NCBI GenBank assembly: GCA_018268035.1
Contig: JAFDXI010000124.1
Location: 1-64,000, forward strand
Source of the DNA: Bacteroidota bacterium
GTDB lineage: Bacteria > Bacteroidota > Bacteroidia > Chitinophagales > Chitinophagaceae
DNA: 64,000 bases
Reading direction: 5' to 3'
A program made the position numbers and the translations under genes. Shown here piece after piece: positions 40,664 to 49,146 of this stretch. Numbering within the stretch: the stretch's first letter is position 1; each line of letters opens with the position of its first letter. Under the pieces are notes generated by a model. It searched no databases, was not told the origin of the DNA, and worked only from the letters and a program-made list of their open reading frames with translations.

Positions 40664-41413
40664 TTAATTATTTTGAATTGGCAATGCTAAATCCACTGTT
40701 ACCCCTTCGCAACCGGATATTCTTTTGTCCTTAATGGTTAAATAGCCGTGTCTTTCATTGTTTTGATTGATGAGTTGAATCCTTTCATTGATAATTCCTA
40801 ATGCAGAGGATTTTTGCTTAGGTGTATTTTGAAGATCTTTTTTCAAGCCTATACCATTGTCGTCAATCATACAATGAAGCAAATCATTTTCAACATAAAA
40901 TTTAATCTTTAGTTCACCACCGGTTTTTTTAGGTGCAAGGCCATGCCTGATTGCATTTTCAACTATCGGCTGTATCATCATAGTAGGTACGTAATATGTT
41001 CTTGTCGGGTCTAATTGATTTGTATCAATATCACAGATGAAACCATAATTAAACCTTAATCTTTCCAGGTCAATATATCTGTTGACAAAACTAATTTCTT
41101 CAGTTAAAGTTATATATGACTTTTTTGCATTTTCAAACATCTGTCTCAGTAATAATGAAAAATCCGATAAATAATTAAATGCTTTTTTGTTTTCATTAAT
41201 CATAATCAGGTATTGAGCAGCACTTAACGAATTATAGACAAAATGTGGGTTCATTTGGCTGCTGAAAGCTTTATTTTTTAATTCAATCTGGTTTTTTTCA
41301 TTGGTAAGCTGATTGTTTTTTTCAATAAAACCAGTGCGCATACGGTTGTAATAGTATATACCTACTGCAATAATGGCTAACAGAAAATAATATGCAAAAA
41401 TGGCAAGGCTCAT
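40664..41413 (-). CDS. Short LytS-type sensor histidine kinase
   Basis: 249 residues: one N-terminal membrane segment (AIFAYYFLLAIIAVGIYYY), a coiled linker, the His_kinase motif SSQMNPHFVYNSLSAAQYL with the phospho-His after NP, and the ATPase motifs IQPIVENAIRHGL, IDDNGIGL and SALGIINERIQL. No sensor domain is present; Bacteroidota relatives often carry large periplasmic domains, so this one probably depends on another protein or a membrane signal. It is 26 bases upstream of its regulator. Confidence 0.9.
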   Translation of the reverse strand: MSLAIFAYYFLLAIIAVGIYYYNRMRTGFIEKNNQLTNEKNQIELKNKAFSSQMNPHFVYNSLSAAQYLIMINENKKAFNYLSDFSLLLRQMFENAKKSYITLTEEISFVNRYIDLERLRFNYGFICDIDTNQLDPTRTYYVPTMMIQPIVENAIRHGLAPKKTGGELKIKFYVENDLLHCMIDDNGIGLKKDLQNTPKQKSSALGIINERIQLINQNNERHGYLTIKDKRISGCEGVTVDLALPIQNN

Positions 41414-41569
41414 ATAGTCCTGAATTTGAAAATGTTCTTATTGAGCAAACATATTGGAATTTTATCCCAAATTAAACAGATGTTGTTTTTAATTTAGTTG
41501 AATTGCATATTATTTGCAGTGGTGCAAATAACAAAAAAAAGTAATCAATTTTTTCAATAACTTGATAGG

Positions 41570-42607
41570 ATGAACTGGAAAGAGATCCCGAAATCTGAGA
41601 TCCCCGGATGGAATGAAAAGCTTAAGGCTACTGATGCTGTATTTTATCAATATCCGTATTATGTAGCAAGCGAGTACAATTCCCCCCTTGCAAAATCTTT
41701 ATTTATACAATATGTTGAAGCTGAAAGAGTGGTAGCTTACGCTGCTATAATAGAGATTGGCTGGTGGTTTTTTAAGGTTGGTATTATTGATAATGGCCCA
41801 ATTGTTTTTGTTGCAGATGCAGACCTGAAGGCAGTTATTAACGACCTGAAAGCTTTCGCTAAAAAGCGTAATTATATGCACTTCCAGATAAGGCCTGCTT
41901 TGAATTCGCTGTTGCATGATTTAATTGAAACAGATGATTCTTTTATTCCAAAAATCTTTTTCCCTTTTCATAAAAAAATCAGATTTGATTCTAATATTTA
42001 TAACAAGCCTGAAAAAGAATTATTGGCAGGATTTAAGTTGCAAGGCCGGCGAAAGATTGTATTGGCTGGCAGGGTACCTTTCAATTTTATTAAAATAGAC
42101 GATAATAAAGCATTGATTGAAATACGCGACCTCTTCAAGGAAGTAACAGAGAAAAAAAAGTACGGTTTTTTGCCATTTGAAATCTATAATACAATTTACC
42201 TTGAAGGCAAAAAATATGGGCTTTGTGATATTTATGCCGCATATCTGAATGATGAACTTGTCAATTTTGTTTTGGTTACCAAAGATGCGAATTCATTTTA
42301 TCATTATACCAGCGCTTTAAGAGTCAAAGGTTATAAAGCTAATGAATCGCCGCCTGCTAAATTGCACTTTTTTGTGATGCAGGATTGTTTTTATAATGAA
42401 CATAAAGCCTATTATAATATCAGCTATGGTGGCAGTGAAAAATTATTGCGTTTCAAGGAATATTTCAATCCTGTTGATATCGAAAGGCCGCCATATTATA
42501 CTTACATTATAAAAAAAGGGTTAGTACAATTCATGACAAATTTTTCTTCCAATAATGCGCATTTCTTGCGTAAAGTTTTTAAGCGCATTTCAAAATTTCA
42601 TAAATAG
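41570..42607 (+). CDS. FemAB-like GNAT acyltransferase
   Basis: 345-residue protein of the FemAB/peptidoglycan-bridge and GNAT-like (Acetyltransf_6) group. The pattern FYQYPYYVASEYNS, MHFQIRPALNSLLHDL, FKEVTEKKKYGFLPFEIY and YNISYGGSEKLLRFKEYFNPV matches these two-GNAT-domain enzymes, which transfer amino acids from tRNA or acyl groups. Target may be peptidoglycan or another cell-surface molecule; not determinable here. It diverges from the second LytS/LytTR pair and converges on ctlX. Confidence 0.75.
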   Translation: MNWKEIPKSEIPGWNEKLKATDAVFYQYPYYVASEYNSPLAKSLFIQYVEAERVVAYAAIIEIGWWFFKVGIIDNGPIVFVADADLKAVINDLKAFAKKRNYMHFQIRPALNSLLHDLIETDDSFIPKIFFPFHKKIRFDSNIYNKPEKELLAGFKLQGRRKIVLAGRVPFNFIKIDDNKALIEIRDLFKEVTEKKKYGFLPFEIYNTIYLEGKKYGLCDIYAAYLNDELVNFVLVTKDANSFYHYTSALRVKGYKANESPPAKLHFFVMQDCFYNEHKAYYNISYGGSEKLLRFKEYFNPVDIERPPYYTYIIKKGLVQFMTNFSSNNAHFLRKVFKRISKFHK

Positions 42608-42701
42608 TTCATGGTTGAAAAATTGATATGCCAGCTCAATGATTGCTATTCATTTGATCACTCTGAGAAACCAGAATAGTGTAATGTAGAAAGTGCTGGC
42701 A

Positions 42702-43613
42702 TTATACTGGCTGTAAAAATATTTCAGCGATCATGCAACGTGCGCTTCCACCACCATTAGTCTCAATGGATGTGAGATCAGAATGAACAATCCTGTTATA
42801 GCTTTCAAGGATTGCAACCTGTTCTTTTGATAATGATAAAAATGCCTGAGAAGACATCACTAATATTTTTTCACCAGTATCATTTTGCAGTTGCAACATA
42901 TTGCCAGCAAAATGATTCATCTGTTCTGTTGAAATATCAATCATCTTTTTATGACTTGACTGAATGGTATTAACCACATGTTTGCATTCTGTTTCATCTT
43001 TGATACAACCTGTACAGATAACAACATATTGATCTGCCATGCACATCATAACATTGGTATGATAAATTTCACCACCGCCATCATCAGTAGCGGTAAAAGT
43101 ACAGGGAGTGTAATGCATTTCATTGCAAAATGTTTCTAACACTTCTTTGTTAGTCCTTGGCGATATACAAGCATAAGCAATTTTATTTTCCCTGTCCAAT
43201 ACCATACTTCCGGTGCCCTCGAGGAATAGATTTTTGTTTTCGAAACCTGTTAAGTCTATCCTGCTTGTAATAGAAAATTTATTATTGATTGCATCCAGAA
43301 TATGTTGCTTTCTTTCTGCCCTTCTGTTGGTTGCATACATAGGGTATAGAATAATAGTTCCATTGCTATGAAATGAAATCCAGTTGTTGGGGAAAATGGA
43401 ATCTGGTGTATGTGGTTCTGGAGTATCATTTATGACTGTCACATCAATACCCTGTTGCCTGAGTTTTTCAACAAAAGCATCAAATTCATTCAAAGCATTT
43501 GTTTGTGCATCATCAGCATGCCCTGCCACCTGGAAGCTGTTGTTGACGGCTGTTTCAGCATTAAATGTAAATTGAACAGGCCTGATCATTAAAACATGAG
43601 AAGTGTTTTGCAT
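42702..43613 (-). CDS. ctlX: CtlX-type citrulline/amidinotransferase-family hydrolase
   Basis: 303-residue enzyme of the guanidino-group modifying (GME) superfamily. The catalytic Cys is in NGGGSARCMIAE near the C-terminus, the Asp/Asn contact motif is SIFPNNWISFHSNG, the EGTGSMVLDR loop is present, and the catalytic His is expected in EIYHTNVMMC. Sequence matches CtlX-type enzymes that cleave citrulline to ornithine, ammonia and CO2. It lies 31 bases after an arginine deiminase-like gene on the same strand, so the pair could take arginine to ornithine. Confidence 0.82.
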   Translation of the reverse strand: MQNTSHVLMIRPVQFTFNAETAVNNSFQVAGHADDAQTNALNEFDAFVEKLRQQGIDVTVINDTPEPHTPDSIFPNNWISFHSNGTIILYPMYATNRRAERKQHILDAINNKFSITSRIDLTGFENKNLFLEGTGSMVLDRENKIAYACISPRTNKEVLETFCNEMHYTPCTFTATDDGGGEIYHTNVMMCMADQYVVICTGCIKDETECKHVVNTIQSSHKKMIDISTEQMNHFAGNMLQLQNDTGEKILVMSSQAFLSLSKEQVAILESYNRIVHSDLTSIETNGGGSARCMIAEIFLQPV

Positions 43614-43644
43614 AATTTGAAATTAAAAAGTTCTTTTTGTTTCT

Positions 43645-45159
43645 TTAAACTAAGATATCTCTTAATAATGGCATGCTCATACAATGTGATCCGCCACGTG
43701 CCCTTGACAATTCTGCTGATGGTAATAAGATTAAAGTGTCTTTAATACTTTGAGGATCCAAACCTTTTTCAAACTTTTCAAACAGTGCTGATGTGGTAAT
43801 AACTTCAAACCCTTCTTTCCTGAAACTATTGGCAGTAAAATCGTTCCTGTCATAACCAATCACAACACCTTCTTTTAATGCTACTACATTGCAACTGTCT
43901 GTCCATTGTTCCCGGTCATCATGAGGAAATTCATTACCGCCACTGTATATAATTTTTACATCTTTTGATGAGCAATTATAATTTTCAATACTTACCTGTT
44001 TTAATAATTCTTCAATACCGGAAAGCTTTTTGAAACTATAATCTTTATCAGGCTGATAGTTTTCTTCAGCAGGTTTATAAAATTGTAATACTTCCGGTTC
44101 TTCAATTGCAATCAAATCCGGATGGTGCATCAGTTGTCTCAAATAGGTTTGCTTCACTTTATTTTCTGCTGCAATAATATTTTCAGAATATCTTCCATAC
44201 AACACCCATACATTTCGTTTCACTTGTGTGAAAATGGTGTCAATATGCATCTGTGCCCTGTTTTTGGCAATCTTCACCACAGATATTTTTTCAATACCCA
44301 GATCTTTTATTGAAAAAATAGTATGGATGATTTCATTAACAGCATTGGAAGATGTTCTTTCGCTGCAGCCAACAATTAAATGTGTGGGATGTACCATCAT
44401 GATATCGCCGCCTTCAATGCTGATGATCCTTGCTTTGCGTTCCACTTCTTCATATAAAAAGAAATCACTGTCTTCAATTACTTCTATCACTTTGCCTGCA
44501 TCTTCTTTAAAAAGAAAATACAAAGCAAGGAATTTTGTAATGAGCGATTCCCGTTTCCTCGCATTTGTGGCCATACGGCTTAAAAGAATATAATCTTTAA
44601 TCATTATCCCGATGTCACGTGTAAAAATAAAATTGGGAATTGGTGGGAAAATGTATTGATCTTCTTGCAAACCACTTGCTGTTTTTGGCAAAATGCCACT
44701 GATCAGAATTTTGGCCAGCAATGCTGTATCAGTGATAGCTTCTAATTGTTGCTGTGTTTTATGGCTTGATTCTTCATAAGAACAAATAGCAGAAATTAAA
44801 CGCAGTTTTACTTTTTCATCTTTTAATATTTGCTCCAGAATATGTTGTACTTCTAACACTTTATCCGAATTGAAATATTCCTTTTTGCCAGGGATAAAAC
44901 AATAAGGTTTTGATTTTTCATCAGCAGAAGCCTGGTATTCCCGGATATATTTTATTTTCTCCGGGTCGAGAAAATAGAGCAGCAGCTTTACATAGTGGTT
45001 ATATTCTTTCTGCATGCTTTTCAGATAAACTATATCATCATATAAATTATCAGAAAAAGTGCTTGGGATGATTTTCCCGATACCTCCATCGGGGCTATGA
45101 ATAATTAATTTTCGTAAAGTTCCAATTTCAGATTCTACATAATATTGTTTATCATGCAT
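43645..45159 (-). CDS. Arginine deiminase-family protein
   Basis: 504-residue member of the arginine deiminase/GME superfamily. Motifs: PNFIFTRDIGIMI, EGGDIMMVHPTHLIVG, AQMHIDTIFTQV with its His-Asp, and the catalytic Cys in RARGGSHCMSMPLLRD. It is about 90 residues longer than usual ArcA, with a helical extra region near residues 45-165, and the GPRC of ArcA is GSHC here. Activity on arginine is likely but not certain. The start at 45159 (MHDKQYYVESEIGTLRK) is chosen over 45210. It is co-directional with ctlX. Confidence 0.82.
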   Translation of the reverse strand: MHDKQYYVESEIGTLRKLIIHSPDGGIGKIIPSTFSDNLYDDIVYLKSMQKEYNHYVKLLLYFLDPEKIKYIREYQASADEKSKPYCFIPGKKEYFNSDKVLEVQHILEQILKDEKVKLRLISAICSYEESSHKTQQQLEAITDTALLAKILISGILPKTASGLQEDQYIFPPIPNFIFTRDIGIMIKDYILLSRMATNARKRESLITKFLALYFLFKEDAGKVIEVIEDSDFFLYEEVERKARIISIEGGDIMMVHPTHLIVGCSERTSSNAVNEIIHTIFSIKDLGIEKISVVKIAKNRAQMHIDTIFTQVKRNVWVLYGRYSENIIAAENKVKQTYLRQLMHHPDLIAIEEPEVLQFYKPAEENYQPDKDYSFKKLSGIEELLKQVSIENYNCSSKDVKIIYSGGNEFPHDDREQWTDSCNVVALKEGVVIGYDRNDFTANSFRKEGFEVITTSALFEKFEKGLDPQSIKDTLILLPSAELSRARGGSHCMSMPLLRDILV

Positions 45160-45262
45160 AAAAAATGTTTTGATTGAGAAAATAGTTAGCTGATTAATGC
45201 ACACCTTCAACAGGCAGCATTAGATAAGATTCAGAAAGATGGCAAGTAATTGACCGTTTGAA

Positions 45263-45988
45263 TTATGCTTTATCATTTGATGGCTGCAAGTTAAGCATTT
45301 TCATTTCAACAATATGATTAAACCCCTTGACAGCAATTATTTTAAACCGTATAAACATTTCTTCTTTATACCAGTTTTCATTTCTTGTTTTCTTTATTAC
45401 TGTTCTATGTTGCGGCAGGGTATAGGCAAAGTCCACCATGGCAGCCTTATTTTCCCAAACACTAAAAGTGGCCTGTTTTATCCAGGGACTTTCTCCAATG
45501 CCATAAGATACAATCAACCCTTTTGCAACAGATGAAATTGCAGCCACACTATTCACATTGCTCCAAAAATGTTTTAGACGGGAAAAACGAATACTTGCTC
45601 TTGTCAATACTGCAACGGTATCAGTATCATTAATCATCCCTTTAACTGTTCCAAAAACATTTTTCTTATCCCGCAATCCATGTCCTTCTATAGGTTGTAA
45701 CACAAATTCTTTTAAGTCGCAATTAAAAAAATGAAAGTAGCTGTACATCAATGCAGGAGCTTTTACAGATTTGTCAATTGTTGTAAATAATATTGACCAT
45801 TGATTCCAGTCAGGATGGATATCAAAACTCCCATTCCTGCCACTGCCCATTAATTTATAAAAATTAATTCTCTTGTTGAAGAAAAGCGGAATTCTGAAAA
45901 ATGCCATTGAGAAGAAACCAAATATTCCTAACCATTTTGGGTAACGGGCAATGATGATAGTGCAATATTTTTCATCTTCCTCCTTCAT
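45263..45988 (-). CDS. CrtA-like (spheroidene monooxygenase family) protein
   Basis: 241 residues. The pattern [20 protein letters not shown], then [44 protein letters not shown] and [11 protein letters not shown] matches CrtA proteins of carotenoid-producing bacteria, which oxygenate carotenoids with a haem or radical chemistry not fully settled. No other carotenoid gene is near, so a different role is possible. It overlaps the preceding dnaJ-like gene by 17 bases and probably shares its mRNA. Confidence 0.72.
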   Translation of the reverse strand: MKEEDEKYCTIIIARYPKWLGIFGFFSMAFFRIPLFFNKRINFYKLMGSGRNGSFDIHPDWNQWSILFTTIDKSVKAPALMYSYFHFFNCDLKEFVLQPIEGHGLRDKKNVFGTVKGMINDTDTVAVLTRASIRFSRLKHFWSNVNSVAAISSVAKGLIVSYGIGESPWIKQATFSVWENKAAMVDFAYTLPQHRTVIKKTRNENWYKEEMFIRFKIIAVKGFNHIVEMKMLNLQPSNDKA

Positions 45989-46616
45989 AAAAAATTAAAA
46001 TGCATAAGACTATTGCCATTAATACTGCTAACATCACTTTATATTTTTCCCAACGCTCAGATTTTTTTTGCTGTTCTTTCAATCTTTCTATTGATTCATA
46101 AAACCAATGATTCTTAGCAAATAATGGGTGCAATTTTTCTTCCAGTTTTATGGTATGGCCTGAATGTAATGGTTGCACAGATTGTAAAACTGTTTCAAGA
46201 AAAATTTTCAGTTTGGTTTCATTGGTTCCACTCAGCAATTCAATATCTTCTGGCAATACCTGAATGATAGAATAAAATAATGTTTCCTCACTAAAATGGG
46301 CTTCATTTATATATTTCAAATAGTGATTGACTTCATGCATCCTGTTTATAAGGGTGTCAATTTGTTCAATAGGTTTTTTGTATTCTTCCGGAGCAGTCAG
46401 ATGCCGGCTAAAATTATATTGCTTCCTGCTCTCTTTATCAGAAAGGATTGTATAAGCTTCAGCAATATCAGCAAATTCAGCAGCAGCCAGGCTATCACCC
46501 GGGTTGCGGTCAGGATGGTATTGTTTTGCCAGTTTGCGATAAGCGTTTTTTATCTCATCGCCTGTTGCTGATGGACTGACATGGAGAATACGATAATAAT
46601 CTTTTGCTTGTGGCAT
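45972..46616 (-). CDS. Membrane-anchored J-domain protein
   Basis: 214 residues. N-terminal J domain: [20 protein letters not shown], then [22 protein letters not shown], with the HPD tripeptide that stimulates DnaK; ends [13 protein letters not shown]. There is no G/F region, zinc finger or substrate domain. The C-terminus is a single membrane segment ([19 protein letters not shown]). So it may recruit DnaK to the inner membrane. Its stop overlaps the start of the CrtA-like gene by 17 bases. A client or partner is not known. Confidence 0.88.
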   Translation of the reverse strand: MPQAKDYYRILHVSPSATGDEIKNAYRKLAKQYHPDRNPGDSLAAAEFADIAEAYTILSDKESRKQYNFSRHLTAPEEYKKPIEQIDTLINRMHEVNHYLKYINEAHFSEETLFYSIIQVLPEDIELLSGTNETKLKIFLETVLQSVQPLHSGHTIKLEEKLHPLFAKNHWFYESIERLKEQQKKSERWEKYKVMLAVLMAIVLCILIFYEGGR

Positions 46617-46716
46617 CGCAGCGAAAGTAAGTGCTAATTATCTTTTAAAATAAACGGATTGATGAACATGATGCCTGTATGTCTTAAAAATAAATTAAGT
46701 TTACAATAGCGTTAAT

Positions 46717-47388
46717 GTGAATATGTATTATCATTACTCTTCAAAATTTATTGTATTATTTATCGGGTTTGAAAACAAGCAGCAACAGCAACTTGAAAGC
46801 CTGGTAAAGCAACATGCTGCTTACCTTAATGTCAATGGAGTTAATATAGAGGGTAATATGAATGATGGGGCTGTGGTTTGCTTTGTCAATTATACTGAAG
46901 AAGCTTTCAAAGAAGCCATTTCAATAAAAGGAGCTCGTATTGTTTGTTCCGGAAAATTTCAAAATTTTGAGCAAATATTAAACCTGATACAGCAAGGAGT
47001 TTATGGTTGTATTTCCAGCACAGCTTTATTTTCCGATATTATTCCTGCATTAGAAGCTGCATTGCAAATAAAAGTGTATATCAGCCCTTCTTTCAACACG
47101 GTTATACATGAATATTTTCAAAACAATACAAAGAAATCCTGTCGTCATTGTTTATTTACAGAGCAGGAGCATATACTTGTTCAGCATCTTACAGCCGGCG
47201 CTTTATACAAAGAGATTGCGGCTGAATTGAACATTAGTGAAAATACTGTTCGCTCTCATGTACGGAATATTTACAGCAAGCTAAAAGTGCATTCCAAAAC
47301 TGAGCTCGCCCAAAAAATATTAAGAGGAAATCTGATCACAACCCTGACTTGCTTTATCCCTGATTTTATAGCATGTTTATGCTATTGA
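46717..47388 (+). CDS. LuxR/NarL-type regulator with degenerate receiver
   Basis: 223 residues. The C-terminal HTH is a clear GerE domain (FTEQEHILVQHLTAGALYKEIAAELNISENTVRSHVRNIYSKLKVHSKTELAQ). The first ~120 residues resemble a receiver fold, but the acidic pocket is absent: the DD pair is not at the start and where LDxxMP should be the sequence is DGAVVCFVNYTEEAF. It therefore probably does not take a phosphoryl group, and may be activated by ligand or be constitutively on. It has no adjacent kinase. A C-terminal hydrophobic tail (FIPDFIACLCY) is unusual. Confidence 0.82.
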   Translation: MNMYYHYSSKFIVLFIGFENKQQQQLESLVKQHAAYLNVNGVNIEGNMNDGAVVCFVNYTEEAFKEAISIKGARIVCSGKFQNFEQILNLIQQGVYGCISSTALFSDIIPALEAALQIKVYISPSFNTVIHEYFQNNTKKSCRHCLFTEQEHILVQHLTAGALYKEIAAELNISENTVRSHVRNIYSKLKVHSKTELAQKILRGNLITTLTCFIPDFIACLCY

Positions 47389-47637
47389 TTAATGTACCCA
47401 ATTAATCTAATTTGCCACAATAGTATTTTGAAGATGTGCGATTGAGAATTTGATAGAAATGCTATCCGGCATTTAATTGCATTTGTCTGAATTAATAAAG
47501 TTTTTTGTTTTTTTTATTGATGCTCTTATCCCTGCTGCTATTGATGGTTTTAATCCTGTTGCTTACAGCCTGGCTTATGCCGGGCTGTATTTTTTCCTTT
47601 ACTTTGGCTTGAAAATTCATTCTTCAAATATTTTTCA

Positions 47638-48368
47638 ATGCAGCTTATTAAAATCTTTTTTCTGTATTTTTTTGTTTGTTTTATTGCAAATAATGTAGCA
47701 ACTGCTCAACCTAAGTTGTTGGTATTTTATAAAACAACTTTTTATTATCATGAATCAATACCTGATGGTATTGCTGCTATTCAAAAACTTGGCAGGCAAA
47801 AAAATTTTGATGTTGATACAATAAACAATGCCTCAGCTTTTACTGATGAAAACCTGGATAAATATGCTGCTGTGGTTTTTTGAATACCACAGATACTGCA
47901 GGTATTTTATTGGATGATGCACAACAAAATGCGTTGATGCATTTTATAGAATCAGGAAAAGGGTATGTGGGCATACATGCTGCTTCGGATGCAGAATTTC
48001 AATGGCCCTGGTATAATAAACTGGTAGGAGCTTATTTTAAAAATCATCCGAAATCTCAGGAAGCTATTTTAAATGTAACAGATAATAATTTCATGGCTGA
48101 TTGCTCACTTCCTTCAAAATGGAAACATTTTGATGAATGGTATAATTATAAACAAACACATTGGGATGAAGTGCATGTGTTGTTGACAGTAGATGAGAAA
48201 AGTTATTCTGGTGGTGAGAATGACGGATACCATCCGGTTTGCTGGTATCATAAATATGATGGTGGACGTTCATTTTACGTGGGTCTCGGTCATACCAAAG
48301 AATCATATTCCGACCGGTTATTTCTGAATATCCTTAACTGGGGAATTAAATATGCAATCGGTGAATAA
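47638..48368 (+). pseudogene. ThuA-domain secreted protein, frameshifted
   Basis: Exported protein with a ThuA (trehalose-utilisation-like) domain, PF06283, common in Bacteroidota sugar metabolism. The signal peptide ends NNVATAQ. The first frame reads KLLVFYKTTFYYHESIPDG ... KYAAVVF then TGA at 47881. The second frame begins at TTG 47880 and continues LNTTDTAGILLDDAQQNALM, SGKGYVGIHAASDAEFQWPW, GRSFYVGLGHTKESYSD. The two pieces join perfectly if one T is added to the six-T run at 47876-47881. So it is either a real disruption or a sequencing error. Length otherwise normal for the family. Confidence 0.83.
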
Positions 48369-48377
48369 AAATCGTCA

Positions 48378-48899
48378 TCAACTTTTTTCGCCTACAAACT
48401 GGTCGCCCTGATGTTTGAATAAAACATTAAACGTGGTCAGGCTTCCATAAATCCTGGTAATATATTGCTGCAGTTCAAATTTATCTTCATCACTCAATAG
48501 CTTATGTGCATTGATGCGTTGCTCCATCACCCTAAGCCTGTCACGCAGCATAACTATTTTGTGAAAGAAAGTTTCAATTGGAATTTCTTTTTCTTTTAAT
48601 GATGGGTCACCTGGTCTTAAAATCAAGATGCCTTTGTTCCATTTTTCACCCATTGCTATAATTTCGGTAACATCGCTCCATTCCCGCAAAATTTTTATCA
48701 AAGCATCTTCTGCTTCACTAAAGCTCACACTGTATTCGGGTTCTATTCGTTCAATCACTTCAACAGAAAAATCCTTTGCAACTGATTTGATGCCGCTTTC
48801 CAAAAAGCAAACTTCATATATTCTCTTATGCAACCTGATGACTACTCCATCACCATAAGAAGGATGTTTTATTCTTGAACCTACACCTAAAATTTCCAT
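48378..48899 (-). CDS. Conserved hypothetical protein (173 aa), SH3-like N-terminus
   Basis: No functional family recognised with certainty. The first ~45 residues (GVGSRIKHPSYGDGVVIRLHKRIYEVCFLESGIKSV) resemble the small beta-barrel (CarD/DUF3553-like) of UvrD/PcrA C-termini. The rest is helical with FSEAEDALIKILREWSDVTEIIAMGEKW and a C-terminal helical stretch VMEQRINAHKLLSDEDKFELQQYI. It has no membrane segment. Perhaps it binds RNA polymerase or nucleic acid, which is inference only. It converges on the ThuA gene; a small membrane-protein gene lies upstream on its strand. Confidence 0.55.
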   Translation of the reverse strand: MEILGVGSRIKHPSYGDGVVIRLHKRIYEVCFLESGIKSVAKDFSVEVIERIEPEYSVSFSEAEDALIKILREWSDVTEIIAMGEKWNKGILILRPGDPSLKEKEIPIETFFHKIVMLRDRLRVMEQRINAHKLLSDEDKFELQQYITRIYGSLTTFNVLFKHQGDQFVGEKS

Positions 48900-48985
48900 T
48901 TGATTTTTTTTATAAAAATAATAGTTGAAAGGTATTTATTGATGCTTAATGAATTTGTAATTCAAAGTGATGATGAATAAATGAT

Positions 48986-49105
48986 TTATTTAAACAGGCT
49001 AAATACCCAGTCAACAAAGATAATTATGATGATAGCGCCAACAATGATGATACCGAATACATAAGGCATTAATCTTTTCTTATCGTTATCGTTGTTGGGC
49101 GTCAT
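48986..49105 (-). CDS. Small single-span membrane protein (39 aa)
   Basis: Reading frame MTPNNDNDKKRLMPYVFGII, then IVGAIIIIIFVDWVFSLFK. An acidic/basic N-terminus is followed by one strong membrane segment (FGIIIVGAIIIIIFVDWVFSLF). It has no recognised family. It lies between the unknown protein at 48378 and the aminotransferase at 49147 (minus strand), and the gap to the latter is 41 bases, so it may be the third gene of an operon. The fully membrane-like composition with clean codons argues for a real gene; small membrane proteins often modify larger complexes. Confidence 0.6.
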   Translation of the reverse strand: MTPNNDNDKKRLMPYVFGIIIVGAIIIIIFVDWVFSLFK

Positions 49106-49146
49106 TATCTATTTAAATTATTATTGATCGCTTAAAGGAAAATTTT

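Noticed and set aside
47477..47698. Hydrophobic 73-residue frame before the ThuA gene
   Set aside because: It starts at a TTG, has low-complexity Phe/Leu composition and overlaps the signal peptide of the ThuA gene in another frame.
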